From NCBI GenBank assembly GCA_030151165.1, contig JASLEM010000036.1:1-11391 (forward strand): DNA of 11,391 bases. Direction: 5' to 3'. The notes under the pieces were generated by a model. The model was not told the DNA's origin, made no database searches, and saw only the letters and a program-made list of their open reading frames with translations. Source of the DNA: Burkholderiaceae bacterium (GTDB lineage: Bacteria > Pseudomonadota > Gammaproteobacteria > Burkholderiales > Burkholderiaceae). Position 1 is the stretch's first letter. Every line of letters begins with the position of its first letter. Position numbers and translations under genes: made by a program. Positions 5,794 to 11,391 of the stretch are shown here, piece after piece.

Positions 5794-6751
5794 CCGGCGC
5801 GGACGTCGGTGGCGACGCCGGCGGCACCAGCGCCTCGACCGGCGTCGGCTCGATCCGCACCTTCTCGACGAGGAAGTCCAGCAACGCCCGCACGCGCGCC
5901 GGCAGGTAGCCGCCGTGGCCGAGGAAGACGGCGTGGATCTCCTCGCGGTCGCCCGGGTTGAAGGCTTCCAGCACCGGCACGAGGCGGCCGGCCTCGATGT
6001 CGGCACGGGCGTGGAACAGCGCCAGCCGCGCGAGCCCGACGCCGGCGACGGCCAGCCGCTGCAGCGACGCGCCGTCGCTCACCTGCGTGTTGCCGACGGC
6101 CGGCAGCGTCGCCACGCGGCCGTCGTCGAGCATCGGCCAGACGTTGAGCGAGCGCGACACGTTGAAGCCGAGGCAGTTGTGGTCGGCGAGATCCGCCGGC
6201 ACCCGTGGAACGCCGCGGCGCGCGAGGTAGGCCGGCGCGGCGAGGATCGCCTTGCGCGTCTCGCCGAGCTTGCGCGCGACGAGGCTGGAGCTCTTGAGCG
6301 GGCCGGCGCGCACGGCGACGTCGGTGCGCTTCTCGATCAGGTCGATCACCTCGTCGGTGAGGACGATGTCGAGCGTGATGTCGGGAAACCGCTCGACGAA
6401 TTCCGCCACCAGCGGCAGCAGCACATGCTCGCCGAACGGCACGTTGGCGTTGATGCTGAGCCGGCCGCGCGGCGTGTCGGCGGTCGCGGCACCGCGCTCG
6501 GCCTCGTCGAGGTCGGCCAGCACGCGCACGCTGCGCTCGTGGAAGACGCTGCCCTCGGCGGTGAGCTGCAGCTGGCGCGTCGACCGGTTCAGCAGCCGCA
6601 CGCCCAGCCGCTGCTCCAGCCGCGCGACGAGCTTGCTGACCGCCGACGGCGTCATCTGCAGCTCGCGCGCCGCCGCGGAGAAGCCGCCGAGCCGCACCAC
6701 GCGCGCGAACACGTCCATCTCGCCCGATCGGTTGACGTCCTGCCGGGTCAT
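5708..6751 (-). CDS. LysR-family transcriptional regulator
   Basis: This 347-residue protein has the LysR N-terminal winged helix-turn-helix (about 11-70), with FSAAARELQMTPSAVSKLVARLEQRLGVRLLNR (24-56) matching the family pattern closely. A linker helix follows at 70-92, then the periplasmic-binding-protein-like effector domain (95-300). The subtype resembles the large proteobacterial group related to DsdC/AaeR-like regulators of efflux and small aromatic response, but the ligand is unknown. Family members are about 300 residues. The extra tail (301-347, rich in Pro/Ala/Arg) is unusual, and residues 320-347 are encoded opposite the 3' end of the hydrolase gene. The ATG at 6751 fits the typical start. 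It is divergent from the MFS gene, the standard arrangement for a LysR regulator and its target. Confidence 0.9.
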   Translation of the reverse strand: MTRQDVNRSGEMDVFARVVRLGGFSAAARELQMTPSAVSKLVARLEQRLGVRLLNRSTRQLQLTAEGSVFHERSVRVLADLDEAERGAATADTPRGRLSINANVPFGEHVLLPLVAEFVERFPDITLDIVLTDEVIDLIEKRTDVAVRAGPLKSSSLVARKLGETRKAILAAPAYLARRGVPRVPADLADHNCLGFNVSRSLNVWPMLDDGRVATLPAVGNTQVSDGASLQRLAVAGVGLARLALFHARADIEAGRLVPVLEAFNPGDREEIHAVFLGHGGYLPARVRALLDFLVEKVRIEPTPVEALVPPASPPTSAPVKASRRSRSPAPAAPPAARPAAGGRTRR

Positions 6752-6767
6752 GGATATTCAACTCGCA

Positions 6768-6784
6768 TGTGATTTCAGTTCACA
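6768..6784. promoter_or_regulatory. Candidate LysR operator in the divergent spacer
   Basis: TGTGA (6768-6772) and TCACA (6780-6784) form an inverted repeat with a 7-base spacer; extending outward, CATGTGA against TCACAAG pairs at 6 of 7 positions. It lies 17-33 bases upstream of the LysR start and over 110 bases from the MFS start, where an autoregulatory LysR site often sits. A CRP-type site normally has a 6-base spacer, so this is a weaker reading. Confidence 0.35.
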
Positions 6785-6887
6785 AGTGTTCTTCCAGAAG
6801 GCAGTCTAGTCTCAAGTCGCATTCGTCGCCACCATGGGAACCAGTGCGAGCCTTCCCGGGCGCGCCACCGTTCCACCCACCGTCTTC

Positions 6888-6894
6888 AAGGAGG
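6888..6894 (+). promoter_or_regulatory. Strong Shine-Dalgarno of the MFS gene
   Basis: AAGGAGG sits five bases before the ATG at 6900 and decides the start. It is one of the strongest ribosome sites in the window. Confidence 0.85.
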
Positions 6895-6899
6895 CGACC

Positions 6900-8096
6900 A
6901 TGCCGCTTGCTCTCTATGCGTTGACCGCCGGTGCCTTCGGCATCGGGGTCACCGAATTCGTCATCATGGGCCTGTTGCTGGACATGAGCGCCGACCTCGG
7001 CGTCACGATCCAGGCCGCGGGCCTGCTCATCTCCGGCTACGCGATGGGTGTCGTGGCCGGCGCGCCGGTGCTCACCGTGCTGACGCGCCAGTGGCCGCGC
7101 AAGACCGTGCTGCTCGGGCTGATGGTCGTCTTCACGCTCGGCAACGCGCTGTGCGCGATCGCGCCGAGCTACGGCTTCCTGATGGCTGCGCGCGTGCTGA
7201 CCGCGTTCGCGCACGGCAGCTTCTTCGGCGTCGGCTCGGTGGTCGCGACCGGGCTGGTCGCGCCGAACAGGAAGGCGTCCGCGATCGCGATCATGTTCAC
7301 CGGCCTGACCGTCGCCAACGTGCTGGGCGTGCCGATCGGCACGTGGCTGGGCCAGGCGCACGGCTGGCGCGCGACGTTCTGGGCCGTGGCCGCGGTCGGC
7401 CTCGTCGCGCTGGTCGTGATCCAGTGGCTGGTGCCGAAGGACTCCGGCGCGCCCGAGCAGATGGACTGGCGCCACGACGTCGCCGCGATGGGCCGCCGCC
7501 CCGTGCTGCTGGGCCTGCTGACGACCGTGCTGGGCTACGGCGGCGTGTTCGCGGTGTTCACCTACATCGCCCCGCTGCTGACGCAGGTCGCGGGCTTCGA
7601 CAAGGGCGCCGTCCCGCCGATCCTGCTGGTCTTCGGCGGCGGCCTCGTCGCCGGCAACATCCTGGGCGGCAAGCTGGCCGACCGCCGGCTCGAGGCGACC
7701 GTGCTCGGCTCGCTCGCGGCGCTCGCCGCGGTGCTCGGACTCATGAGCTTCGCGCTGCACAGCCACGTGCTGGCCGTCGTCTTCGTCGGGCTGCTGGGCG
7801 TGGCCGCCTTCGCGACCGTCGCGCCGCTGCAGATGTGGGTGCTGAGGAAGGCCGACGGCGCCGGCGAGACGCTGGCCTCGAGCTTCAACATCGCCGCGTT
7901 CAACCTCGGCAACGCGCTCGGCGCGTGGGTGGGCGGCGTGGTGATCGCGCGGCCGTCGGGGCTGTCGGAGATCACGTGGGCAGCGATGGCGCTGCCGGTG
8001 CTGGCGGTGGCGATCGCGTGGTTCGCGATGCGCTCGGGCGACGCGCGCCGCGTCGTGGCACCGGGCGCGCGGATCGCGTCGGGCACGGTACGCTGA
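6900..8096 (+). CDS. MFS transporter, DHA1-type efflux permease (AraJ/YdhP-like)
   Basis: This 398-residue inner-membrane protein has about 12 hydrophobic segments, starting with the typical opening ALTAGAFGIGVTEFVIMGLL (8-27). The cytoplasmic loop 2-3 motif reads TRQWPRKTVLLG (62-73), and the second half repeats it in GNILGGKLADRRLE (252-265). The motif-C region GLTVANVLGVPIGTWLGQ (135-152) marks drug/H+ antiporter-type proteins. Proton-driven efflux of a sugar, aromatic or drug is expected from the family, but the substrate is unknown. The ATG at 6900 is fixed by a perfect AAGGAGG (6888-6894) five bases upstream; the ATG at 6834 in the same frame gives a non-membrane extension and is rejected. 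It is divergent from the LysR gene, its probable regulator, and ends 3 bases before the convergent small membrane gene, leaving no room for a terminator. Confidence 0.92.
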   Translation: MPLALYALTAGAFGIGVTEFVIMGLLLDMSADLGVTIQAAGLLISGYAMGVVAGAPVLTVLTRQWPRKTVLLGLMVVFTLGNALCAIAPSYGFLMAARVLTAFAHGSFFGVGSVVATGLVAPNRKASAIAIMFTGLTVANVLGVPIGTWLGQAHGWRATFWAVAAVGLVALVVIQWLVPKDSGAPEQMDWRHDVAAMGRRPVLLGLLTTVLGYGGVFAVFTYIAPLLTQVAGFDKGAVPPILLVFGGGLVAGNILGGKLADRRLEATVLGSLAALAAVLGLMSFALHSHVLAVVFVGLLGVAAFATVAPLQMWVLRKADGAGETLASSFNIAAFNLGNALGAWVGGVVIARPSGLSEITWAAMALPVLAVAIAWFAMRSGDARRVVAPGARIASGTVR

Positions 8097-8105
8097 GGCT
8101 CAGCG
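8091..8105. other. Small inverted repeat spanning both convergent stop codons
   Basis: CGCTGAG (8091-8097) and CTCAGCG (8099-8105) are exact reverse complements around one base. Both stops (TGA 8094-8096 and, on the minus strand, 8102-8100) lie in it. As RNA it could fold with five stem pairs and a 5-base loop. It has no U-run, so a terminator role is doubtful. Confidence 0.3.
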
Positions 8106-8303
8106 CCGGTCGCGCACCACCGCGATCAGCACGCCGGACAGGCACTCCAGCGCCACGCCCGCCGCGGTCTCGCCGAGGCTGGCCGAATACGCGAGCACGA
8201 GGCAGCCGGCGACGAAGACGGCGAACGCGACGGCGCTGACGGCCACGCGCGCCGGCCGGCCGCTCGGCGCCTCGATGTCCTCGTGGAAGACGGTGGTGTC
8301 CAT
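8100..8303 (-). CDS. Small predicted membrane protein coupled to pit
   Basis: This 67-residue protein has a hydrophilic N-terminus (MDTTVFHEDIEAPSG), a clear hydrophobic helix (about 20-41) and a second weaker one (about 47-63), ending in RDRR. That predicts two membrane passes with a basic C-terminus inside. I do not recognise a family. Its ATG at 8303 comes one base after the pit stop (TGA G ATG), which points to translation coupled to the transporter. The codon pattern (G/C third positions) looks coding. A role as a small accessory or stabiliser of the transporter is inference from position alone. No separate Shine-Dalgarno is visible. Confidence 0.7.
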   Translation of the reverse strand: MDTTVFHEDIEAPSGRPARVAVSAVAFAVFVAGCLVLAYSASLGETAAGVALECLSGVLIAVVRDRR

Positions 8304-8304
8304 C

Positions 8305-9315
8305 TCAGAACAGGACGCCGCTGGCCGCCGAGAACGCGCCGGCCACGAGCGCCGACGCCGGGATCGTGAAGATCCACGCCCAGACGATGTTGCCGGCCAC
8401 GCCCCCGCGCACCGCCGACGCGCCGCGCACCGACCCGACGCCGACGATCGCGCCCGTGATGGTGTGCGTGGTCGACACCGGCACGCCGAAGGCCGAGGCG
8501 ATGAACAGCGTCAGTGCACCGCCGAACTCGGCGCAGAAGCCGCCGACCGGCTTCAGCTTGGTGATGCGCTGGCCCATGGTCTTGACGATGCGCCAGCCGC
8601 CGAACATCGTGCCCAGGCCGATGGCGACGTAGCAGCACCAGATGACCCAGCTGGGCGGGAAGTCCGAGTCGGGCGTCGCGTAGCCGGCGGCGATCAGCAG
8701 CATCCAGATGATGCCGATCGTCTTCTGCGCGTCGTTGCCGCCGTGGCCCAGCGAATAGAGGCCGGCCGAGACCAGCTGCAATCGCCGGAACCAGCCGTCG
8801 ATCCGCAAGGGCGACTGCCGCCGGCAGATCCACGAGACCGCGATCAGCGTCGCCGCGCCGAGCACGAAGCCGAGCAGCGGCGACAGCACGATGAACAGCA
8901 CCGTCTTCCAGATGCCCGCGCCGATCAGGTGCGACGCGCCGCCGCGGCCGATCACCGCCCCGACGATGCCGCCGATCAGCGCGTGCGAGCTGCTCGAGGG
9001 GATGCCGTACCACCACGTGATCAGGTTCCACGTGATCGCGCCGACCAGCGCGCCGAAGATCACGTGCTGGTCGACGACGGAGATGTCGACGATGCCCTTG
9101 CCGACCGTCGCCGCGACCTTCAGGTGGAAGATCCAGATCGCGACGATGTTGAAGAAGGCGGCGAACAGCACCGCGGTCTGCGGCTTGAGCACGCCGGTCG
9201 AGACGACGGTCGCGATGGAGTTCGCGGCGTCGTGGAAGCCGTTCATGAAGTCGAACAGCACCGCCAGCACGACGAGCAGCGCGACGAGGCCGAAGCCGAT
9301 CTCGATCGAATGCAT
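8305..9315 (-). CDS. pit: PiT-family inorganic phosphate transporter
   Basis: This 336-residue inner-membrane protein shows the duplicated PiT signature: GFHDAANSIATVVST (26-40) near the start and GHGGNDAQKTIG (190-201) in the middle. Also visible are PSSSSHALIGGIVGAVIG (106-123) and PVSTTHTITGAIVGVG (279-294). These repeats carry the conserved Asn-Asp/Ala-Asn and Ser/Thr residues of metal-phosphate/H+ symporters. About ten membrane segments are visible, and the length fits the short bacterial PiT group. It moves phosphate as a neutral metal-phosphate complex, driven by protons, and needs no ATP. The ATG at 9315 lies eight bases after the stop of the DUF47 gene, so the two are co-transcribed. 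The gene is followed at once by the 67-residue membrane protein. Confidence 0.95.
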   Translation of the reverse strand: MHSIEIGFGLVALLVVLAVLFDFMNGFHDAANSIATVVSTGVLKPQTAVLFAAFFNIVAIWIFHLKVAATVGKGIVDISVVDQHVIFGALVGAITWNLITWWYGIPSSSSHALIGGIVGAVIGRGGASHLIGAGIWKTVLFIVLSPLLGFVLGAATLIAVSWICRRQSPLRIDGWFRRLQLVSAGLYSLGHGGNDAQKTIGIIWMLLIAAGYATPDSDFPPSWVIWCCYVAIGLGTMFGGWRIVKTMGQRITKLKPVGGFCAEFGGALTLFIASAFGVPVSTTHTITGAIVGVGSVRGASAVRGGVAGNIVWAWIFTIPASALVAGAFSAASGVLF

Positions 9316-9323
9316 CGCGTCGG

Positions 9324-9971
9324 TCAGGAAGCTTCGAGAATGATGCCTTCGACGACGTTCGCGACGTCCTGGCAGCGGTCGGAGATCGTCTCGAGGTGCT
9401 CGTAGATCGCCTTCAGCTTGATCAGCTCGCGGGTGTCGATCTCGTCGCGGAACAGGCGCGACATCGCCGCGCGCATCACGCGGTCGGCGTCGGACTCGAG
9501 GTGGTCGATCTCCTCGCAGGTCTTGAGCGCGGCGTCGGCCACCTCGACCTGCTTCAGGCGCGGCAGCAGGCTCACGACGTGCTGCACGCGGTCGCAGCAG
9601 CGCACCGAGATCTCGGTCAGGCGCATCACGTCGTCGCTCACGCGCTGCACGTTGTACAGCGAGAGGACTTCGCTGGTGTCCTGCAGCATGTCGGTGATGT
9701 CGTCCATCGAGTTGATCAGGCTGCGGATCTGCTCGCCGTCGATCGGCGTGATGAACGTGCGGTGCAGCAGGCGATGCACCTCGGCCGTCATCTTGTCGGC
9801 GGCGCGCTCGGCGACGTCGACTTGCGACGCGTATTTCTCGCGCATCGGGACGTCGTTGTAGTTCTGGATCATCGCCATGAAGGCGCGCGCGCCTTCGACC
9901 GTGCGATCGGCGTGCTGGTTGAACAGCTCGAAAAAATTACCCTCGCGCGGCAGCAGCTTGCTGAACCACAT
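9324..9971 (-). CDS. DUF47 (PhoU-like) pit accessory protein
   Basis: This 215-residue, mostly helical protein is of the DUF47/PhoU-like type (TIGR00153), which in proteobacteria is almost always next to pit (orfA in Sinorhizobium). It opens with the usual MWFSKLLPREGNFFELFNQHA. Acidic/His clusters resemble PhoU metal sites: QVDVAERAADKM (50-61), HLESDADRVM (157-166) and ETISDRCQDVANVVEGI (194-210). The family probably binds metal and modulates the partner transporter at the membrane. The ATG at 9971 is supported by AGAGG seven bases upstream and by the conserved opening; the frame is open to 10130, but that part is not conserved-looking. It is first in the operon DUF47-pit-small membrane protein. 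Its long leader (about 130 bases) starts from the promoter overlapping the Pho-like box. Confidence 0.92.
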   Translation of the reverse strand: MWFSKLLPREGNFFELFNQHADRTVEGARAFMAMIQNYNDVPMREKYASQVDVAERAADKMTAEVHRLLHRTFITPIDGEQIRSLINSMDDITDMLQDTSEVLSLYNVQRVSDDVMRLTEISVRCCDRVQHVVSLLPRLKQVEVADAALKTCEEIDHLESDADRVMRAAMSRLFRDEIDTRELIKLKAIYEHLETISDRCQDVANVVEGIILEAS

Positions 9972-10110
9972 GGCTGGACCTCTGTGCTTGAAATTCTGGG
10001 GCTCGTGACATTCGCCCGGGACGGCGGTGGCGATGGATCGGGCCTGGCGCCCCGGCCGCGCGACGCGGGCGGTGGGCTGCCGGAGAACGGCGGCGACCTC
10101 GACCGGGCGC

Positions 10111-10141
10111 ATTGTAAGGGGCTGTGTCACGAAACTGTCAC
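10111..10141 (-). promoter_or_regulatory. Candidate sigma70 promoter of the phosphate operon
   Basis: On the minus strand TACAAT (10116-10111) matches the -10 consensus at 5 of 6. GTGACA (10141-10136) is a 5-of-6 -35 with a long 19-base spacer. Transcription would start near 10104, about 133 bases before the ATG at 9971. The spacer is longer than ideal. The whole -35 and spacer region coincides with the Pho-like repeat. Confidence 0.45.
10124..10141 (+). promoter_or_regulatory. Pho-box-like direct repeat
   Basis: GTGTCACGAAACTGTCAC matches the E. coli Pho box CTGTCATAAAACTGTCAC at 15 of 18 positions, with TGTCAC at 10125-10130 and 10136-10141 spaced 11 bases, one helical turn. Its orientation is opposite to the phosphate operon, and it covers the proposed -35. 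No plus-strand gene follows it, so it most likely serves the minus-strand operon, as a blocking site for PhoB. Known precedent: PhoB represses orfA-pit in Sinorhizobium meliloti and pitB in E. coli. Confidence 0.65.
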
Positions 10142-10154
10142 AAACCGTCCGTGG

Positions 10155-10176
10155 AAAATGCCGCCCGTCGCGGGCG
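10155..10176 (-). terminator. Probable terminator of folK
   Basis: Reading on the minus strand, CGCCCG and CGGGCG (10176-10162) form a 6-pair stem with a 3-base loop, followed by GGCATTTT. The short T-run is modest, but the position, about 50 bases after the folK stop and just before the phosphate promoter, fits. Confidence 0.45.
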
Positions 10177-10194
10177 CGTGACGCGCGTCACGCG
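10175..10194. repeat. Perfect 20-base palindrome
   Basis: CGCGTGACGCGCGTCACGCG is its own reverse complement. It lies between the folK stop and the Pho-like box and partly overlaps the proposed terminator stem. It could be part of the terminator structure or a dimeric regulator site containing GTGAC and GTCAC half-sites. Confidence 0.5.
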
Positions 10195-10225
10195 GGGTGA
10201 GGCACCGCGCGTTCGCGGAGGCGCG

Positions 10226-10879
10226 TCAACCCGCGACGCGTTCGACGCGCTGCGCCTCATCGAGCCGCACCCGCACCAGCAGGTCGGCGACACGCCCCGC
10301 GCCGGGGATCTCGCCGCCGGGCCAGAGTTCGGCGAGCGGCTCCAGCACGAAGGCGCGCTGCGCGGCGCGCGGGTGCGGCAGCTCGAGGCGCGCGTCGACA
10401 TGGCGCAGGCCGCCATCGTCGCCGGCGACGCCGAACAGCAGCAGGTCGAGGTCCAGCGTGCGCGGCGCGTTGCGGTACGGACGCTCGCGGCCGAAGCGCT
10501 GCTCGATGGCCTGCAGCGCGTCGAGCAGCGCGTGCGGCTCGAGCGCCGTCTCGAAGCGCGCGACGGCGTTCATGAAATCGGGGCCGCTCGCATCGACCGG
10601 CGCGCTGCGCCACGTCGACGAGGCGACGAACGAGCCCATGCCCGTGGCCTCATCGGGCAGCGCGAGTTCGCGCAGGGTGTCGAGCGCGGCTTCCAGCGTG
10701 GCGCGTGCGTCGCCGAGGTTCGCGCCGAGCCCGACGAAGACGGCGGCGCGCGACGCGGGGCGGGCGAGGCCGGCGGGCGCGGGCGCCGTGGCGACGCCCT
10801 CGCCCACCGCCGGCACGGCTTCAGGCGTCGGGGCCTGCGTCGCCGCCGTCGTCATGGGAGCCGTCGCCCGGTTCGTCAT
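10226..10879 (-). CDS. folK: 6-hydroxymethyl-7,8-dihydropterin pyrophosphokinase
   Basis: This enzyme moves pyrophosphate from ATP to 6-hydroxymethyl-7,8-dihydropterin, the step before dihydropteroate synthase in folate synthesis; it is cytoplasmic. The whole HPPK domain is visible: VFVGLGANLGD (47-57), STWRSAPV (88-95), DFMNAVARFET (101-111), then RERPYRNAPRTLDLDLLLFG (131-150) with the Mg-binding aspartates at 143 and 145, and ELPHPRAAQRAFVLEPLAE (166-184). The domain itself is about 170 residues. The first 45 residues are Ala/Pro/Thr-rich and not conserved, so the true start is uncertain. The ATG at 10879 has AAGGA eight bases upstream, but it makes a 59-base overlap with the preceding gene; ATG 10855 and GTG 10816 (five bases after that gene's stop) are alternatives. 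The overlap suggests translational coupling with the upstream gene. Confidence 0.93.
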   Translation of the reverse strand: MTNRATAPMTTAATQAPTPEAVPAVGEGVATAPAPAGLARPASRAAVFVGLGANLGDARATLEAALDTLRELALPDEATGMGSFVASSTWRSAPVDASGPDFMNAVARFETALEPHALLDALQAIEQRFGRERPYRNAPRTLDLDLLLFGVAGDDGGLRHVDARLELPHPRAAQRAFVLEPLAELWPGGEIPGAGRVADLLVRVRLDEAQRVERVAG

Positions 10880-11391
10880 CGTCGTCGTCCTTGAACGCCG
10901 GCGACGAGCCCGCCTTGCGACGGCTGCCGCCGCCGCGACGGCGGCGCGTGGTGCTGGCCTTCTTCTCGACCTTGTCCAGCAGCGAGCGCGCGGACGCGAT
11001 GTCGGCCTCGGTCGCGCCCGGCGCGATCGCGACCAGCACGAGGTCGGCGAACTCGCGCAGCAGTTCCTGCGTCACGGTGAGCGCGGGCGCGCCCTCGGCG
11101 ACGGTGCCGAACGGCAGGTCGCCGTCGTCCAGCATCGCGCGCACGGCGGTGCGGTCGGTCTCGGTGGCGCCGTCGGCAAGCGCGGCGCGCACGGTGGCCG
11201 TGAACTGCAGCGTCTTCTGCTTGGCCGGGCTCAGGCGCGGCGGCTCGGCGCGCGGCGGCGGCTCGGTAGACGCGGCGGCGTCGCGCTCGGCGGCGGCCAG
11301 CTTCAGCGGCCGCGGATCGCGTGCCGGCGCCTTCTCGCGCGGCTTGGCCAGCTGCACCTTGCGCGCGGCCTCGACCAGCGCCCGGCGCTTG
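10821..11391 (-). CDS. C-terminal part of an unrecognised protein with basic and acidic tail
   Basis: The frame is open from the right edge (5' end missing) to TGA at 10823-10821, with strongly G/C third positions. The visible 189 residues run from a basic stretch (KRRALVEAARKVQLAKPREK) through a Pro/Glu-rich linker. They then form a compact alpha-helical segment (about TLQFTATVRAALADG to LLREFADLVLVAI and SARSLLDKVEKK), followed by a basic patch (RRRRGGGSRRK) and a very acidic end (DDDDDEPGD). I do not recognise the domain. In many Burkholderiales pcnB (poly(A) polymerase) precedes folK, and the basic tail would fit an RNA-binding protein, but no poly(A) polymerase motif is in view, so I leave it unnamed. 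Its 3' end overlaps the proposed folK start. Confidence 0.8.
   Translation of the reverse strand, partial: KRRALVEAARKVQLAKPREKAPARDPRPLKLAAAERDAAASTEPPPRAEPPRLSPAKQKTLQFTATVRAALADGATETDRTAVRAMLDDGDLPFGTVAEGAPALTVTQELLREFADLVLVAIAPGATEADIASARSLLDKVEKKASTTRRRRGGGSRRKAGSSPAFKDDDDDEPGDGSHDDGGDAGPDA

Noticed and set aside
5014..6006. Minus-strand open frame across the hydrolase gene
   Set aside because: It is Arg/Ala-rich with no motif, and the hydrolase on the other strand has a full catalytic triad.
6768..6784. CRP site reading of TGTGA...TCACA
   Set aside because: The spacer is 7 bases rather than the 6 of the CRP consensus, and a LysR regulator gene is adjacent.
6780..9405. Long antisense or alternative frames over the MFS and pit genes
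   Set aside because: Their composition is typical of shadows in high-GC DNA, while both real genes show membrane segments and family signatures.
9396..10181. Plus-strand open frame opposite the DUF47 gene
   Set aside because: It is His/Val/Arg-rich with no domain and would run through the promoter of the phosphate operon.

Overview
The window is uniformly GC-rich DNA with strong G/C preference at third codon positions. A PEP-CTERM protein, a DUF47-pit phosphate operon and a folK tail-linked to an upstream gene together suggest a betaproteobacterium of the order Burkholderiales (Rubrivivax/Roseateles-like). That placement is inference from gene content and composition. No mobile element, CRISPR array, tRNA or rRNA was seen.

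Layout, left to right. Positions 1-182 probably hold the start of a minus-strand protein that runs off the left edge. A 361-base divergent spacer follows, then a plus-strand secreted PEP-CTERM protein (544-1293) that ends at a strong hairpin. On the minus strand is a two-gene operon: a di-heme cytochrome c peroxidase/MauG-like lipoprotein (2812-4251) followed, with a 4-base overlap, by an outer-membrane porin of the phosphate-selective-porin-like type (1373-2815). Its upstream region carries a Fur-box-like 7-1-7 inverted repeat lying between plausible -35 and -10 hexamers.

Next is a divergent MarR regulator / alpha/beta hydrolase pair (4498-4917 and 5005-5793) sharing an AT-rich spacer with a perfect 10+10 inverted repeat, the likely MarR operator. 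A second divergent pair follows: a LysR regulator (5708-6751, minus) and an MFS efflux-type transporter (6900-8096, plus). The LysR gene ends inside the hydrolase gene on the opposite strand.

The minus-strand phosphate operon (8100-9971) encodes a DUF47/PhoU-like protein, a PiT-family transporter and a 67-residue membrane protein, tightly packed. Its presumed promoter overlaps an excellent Pho-box-like direct repeat in the orientation opposite to transcription. This layout suggests repression by PhoB when phosphate is scarce, as reported for orfA-pit in Sinorhizobium. The window ends with folK (10226-10879) and the C-terminal part of an unrecognised protein with a basic then acidic tail (10821-11391), both on the minus strand.

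The most unusual system is the lipoprotein di-heme oxidase plus porin operon under an apparent iron-responsive site. The individual families are known; I cannot name a described pathway for this pair.
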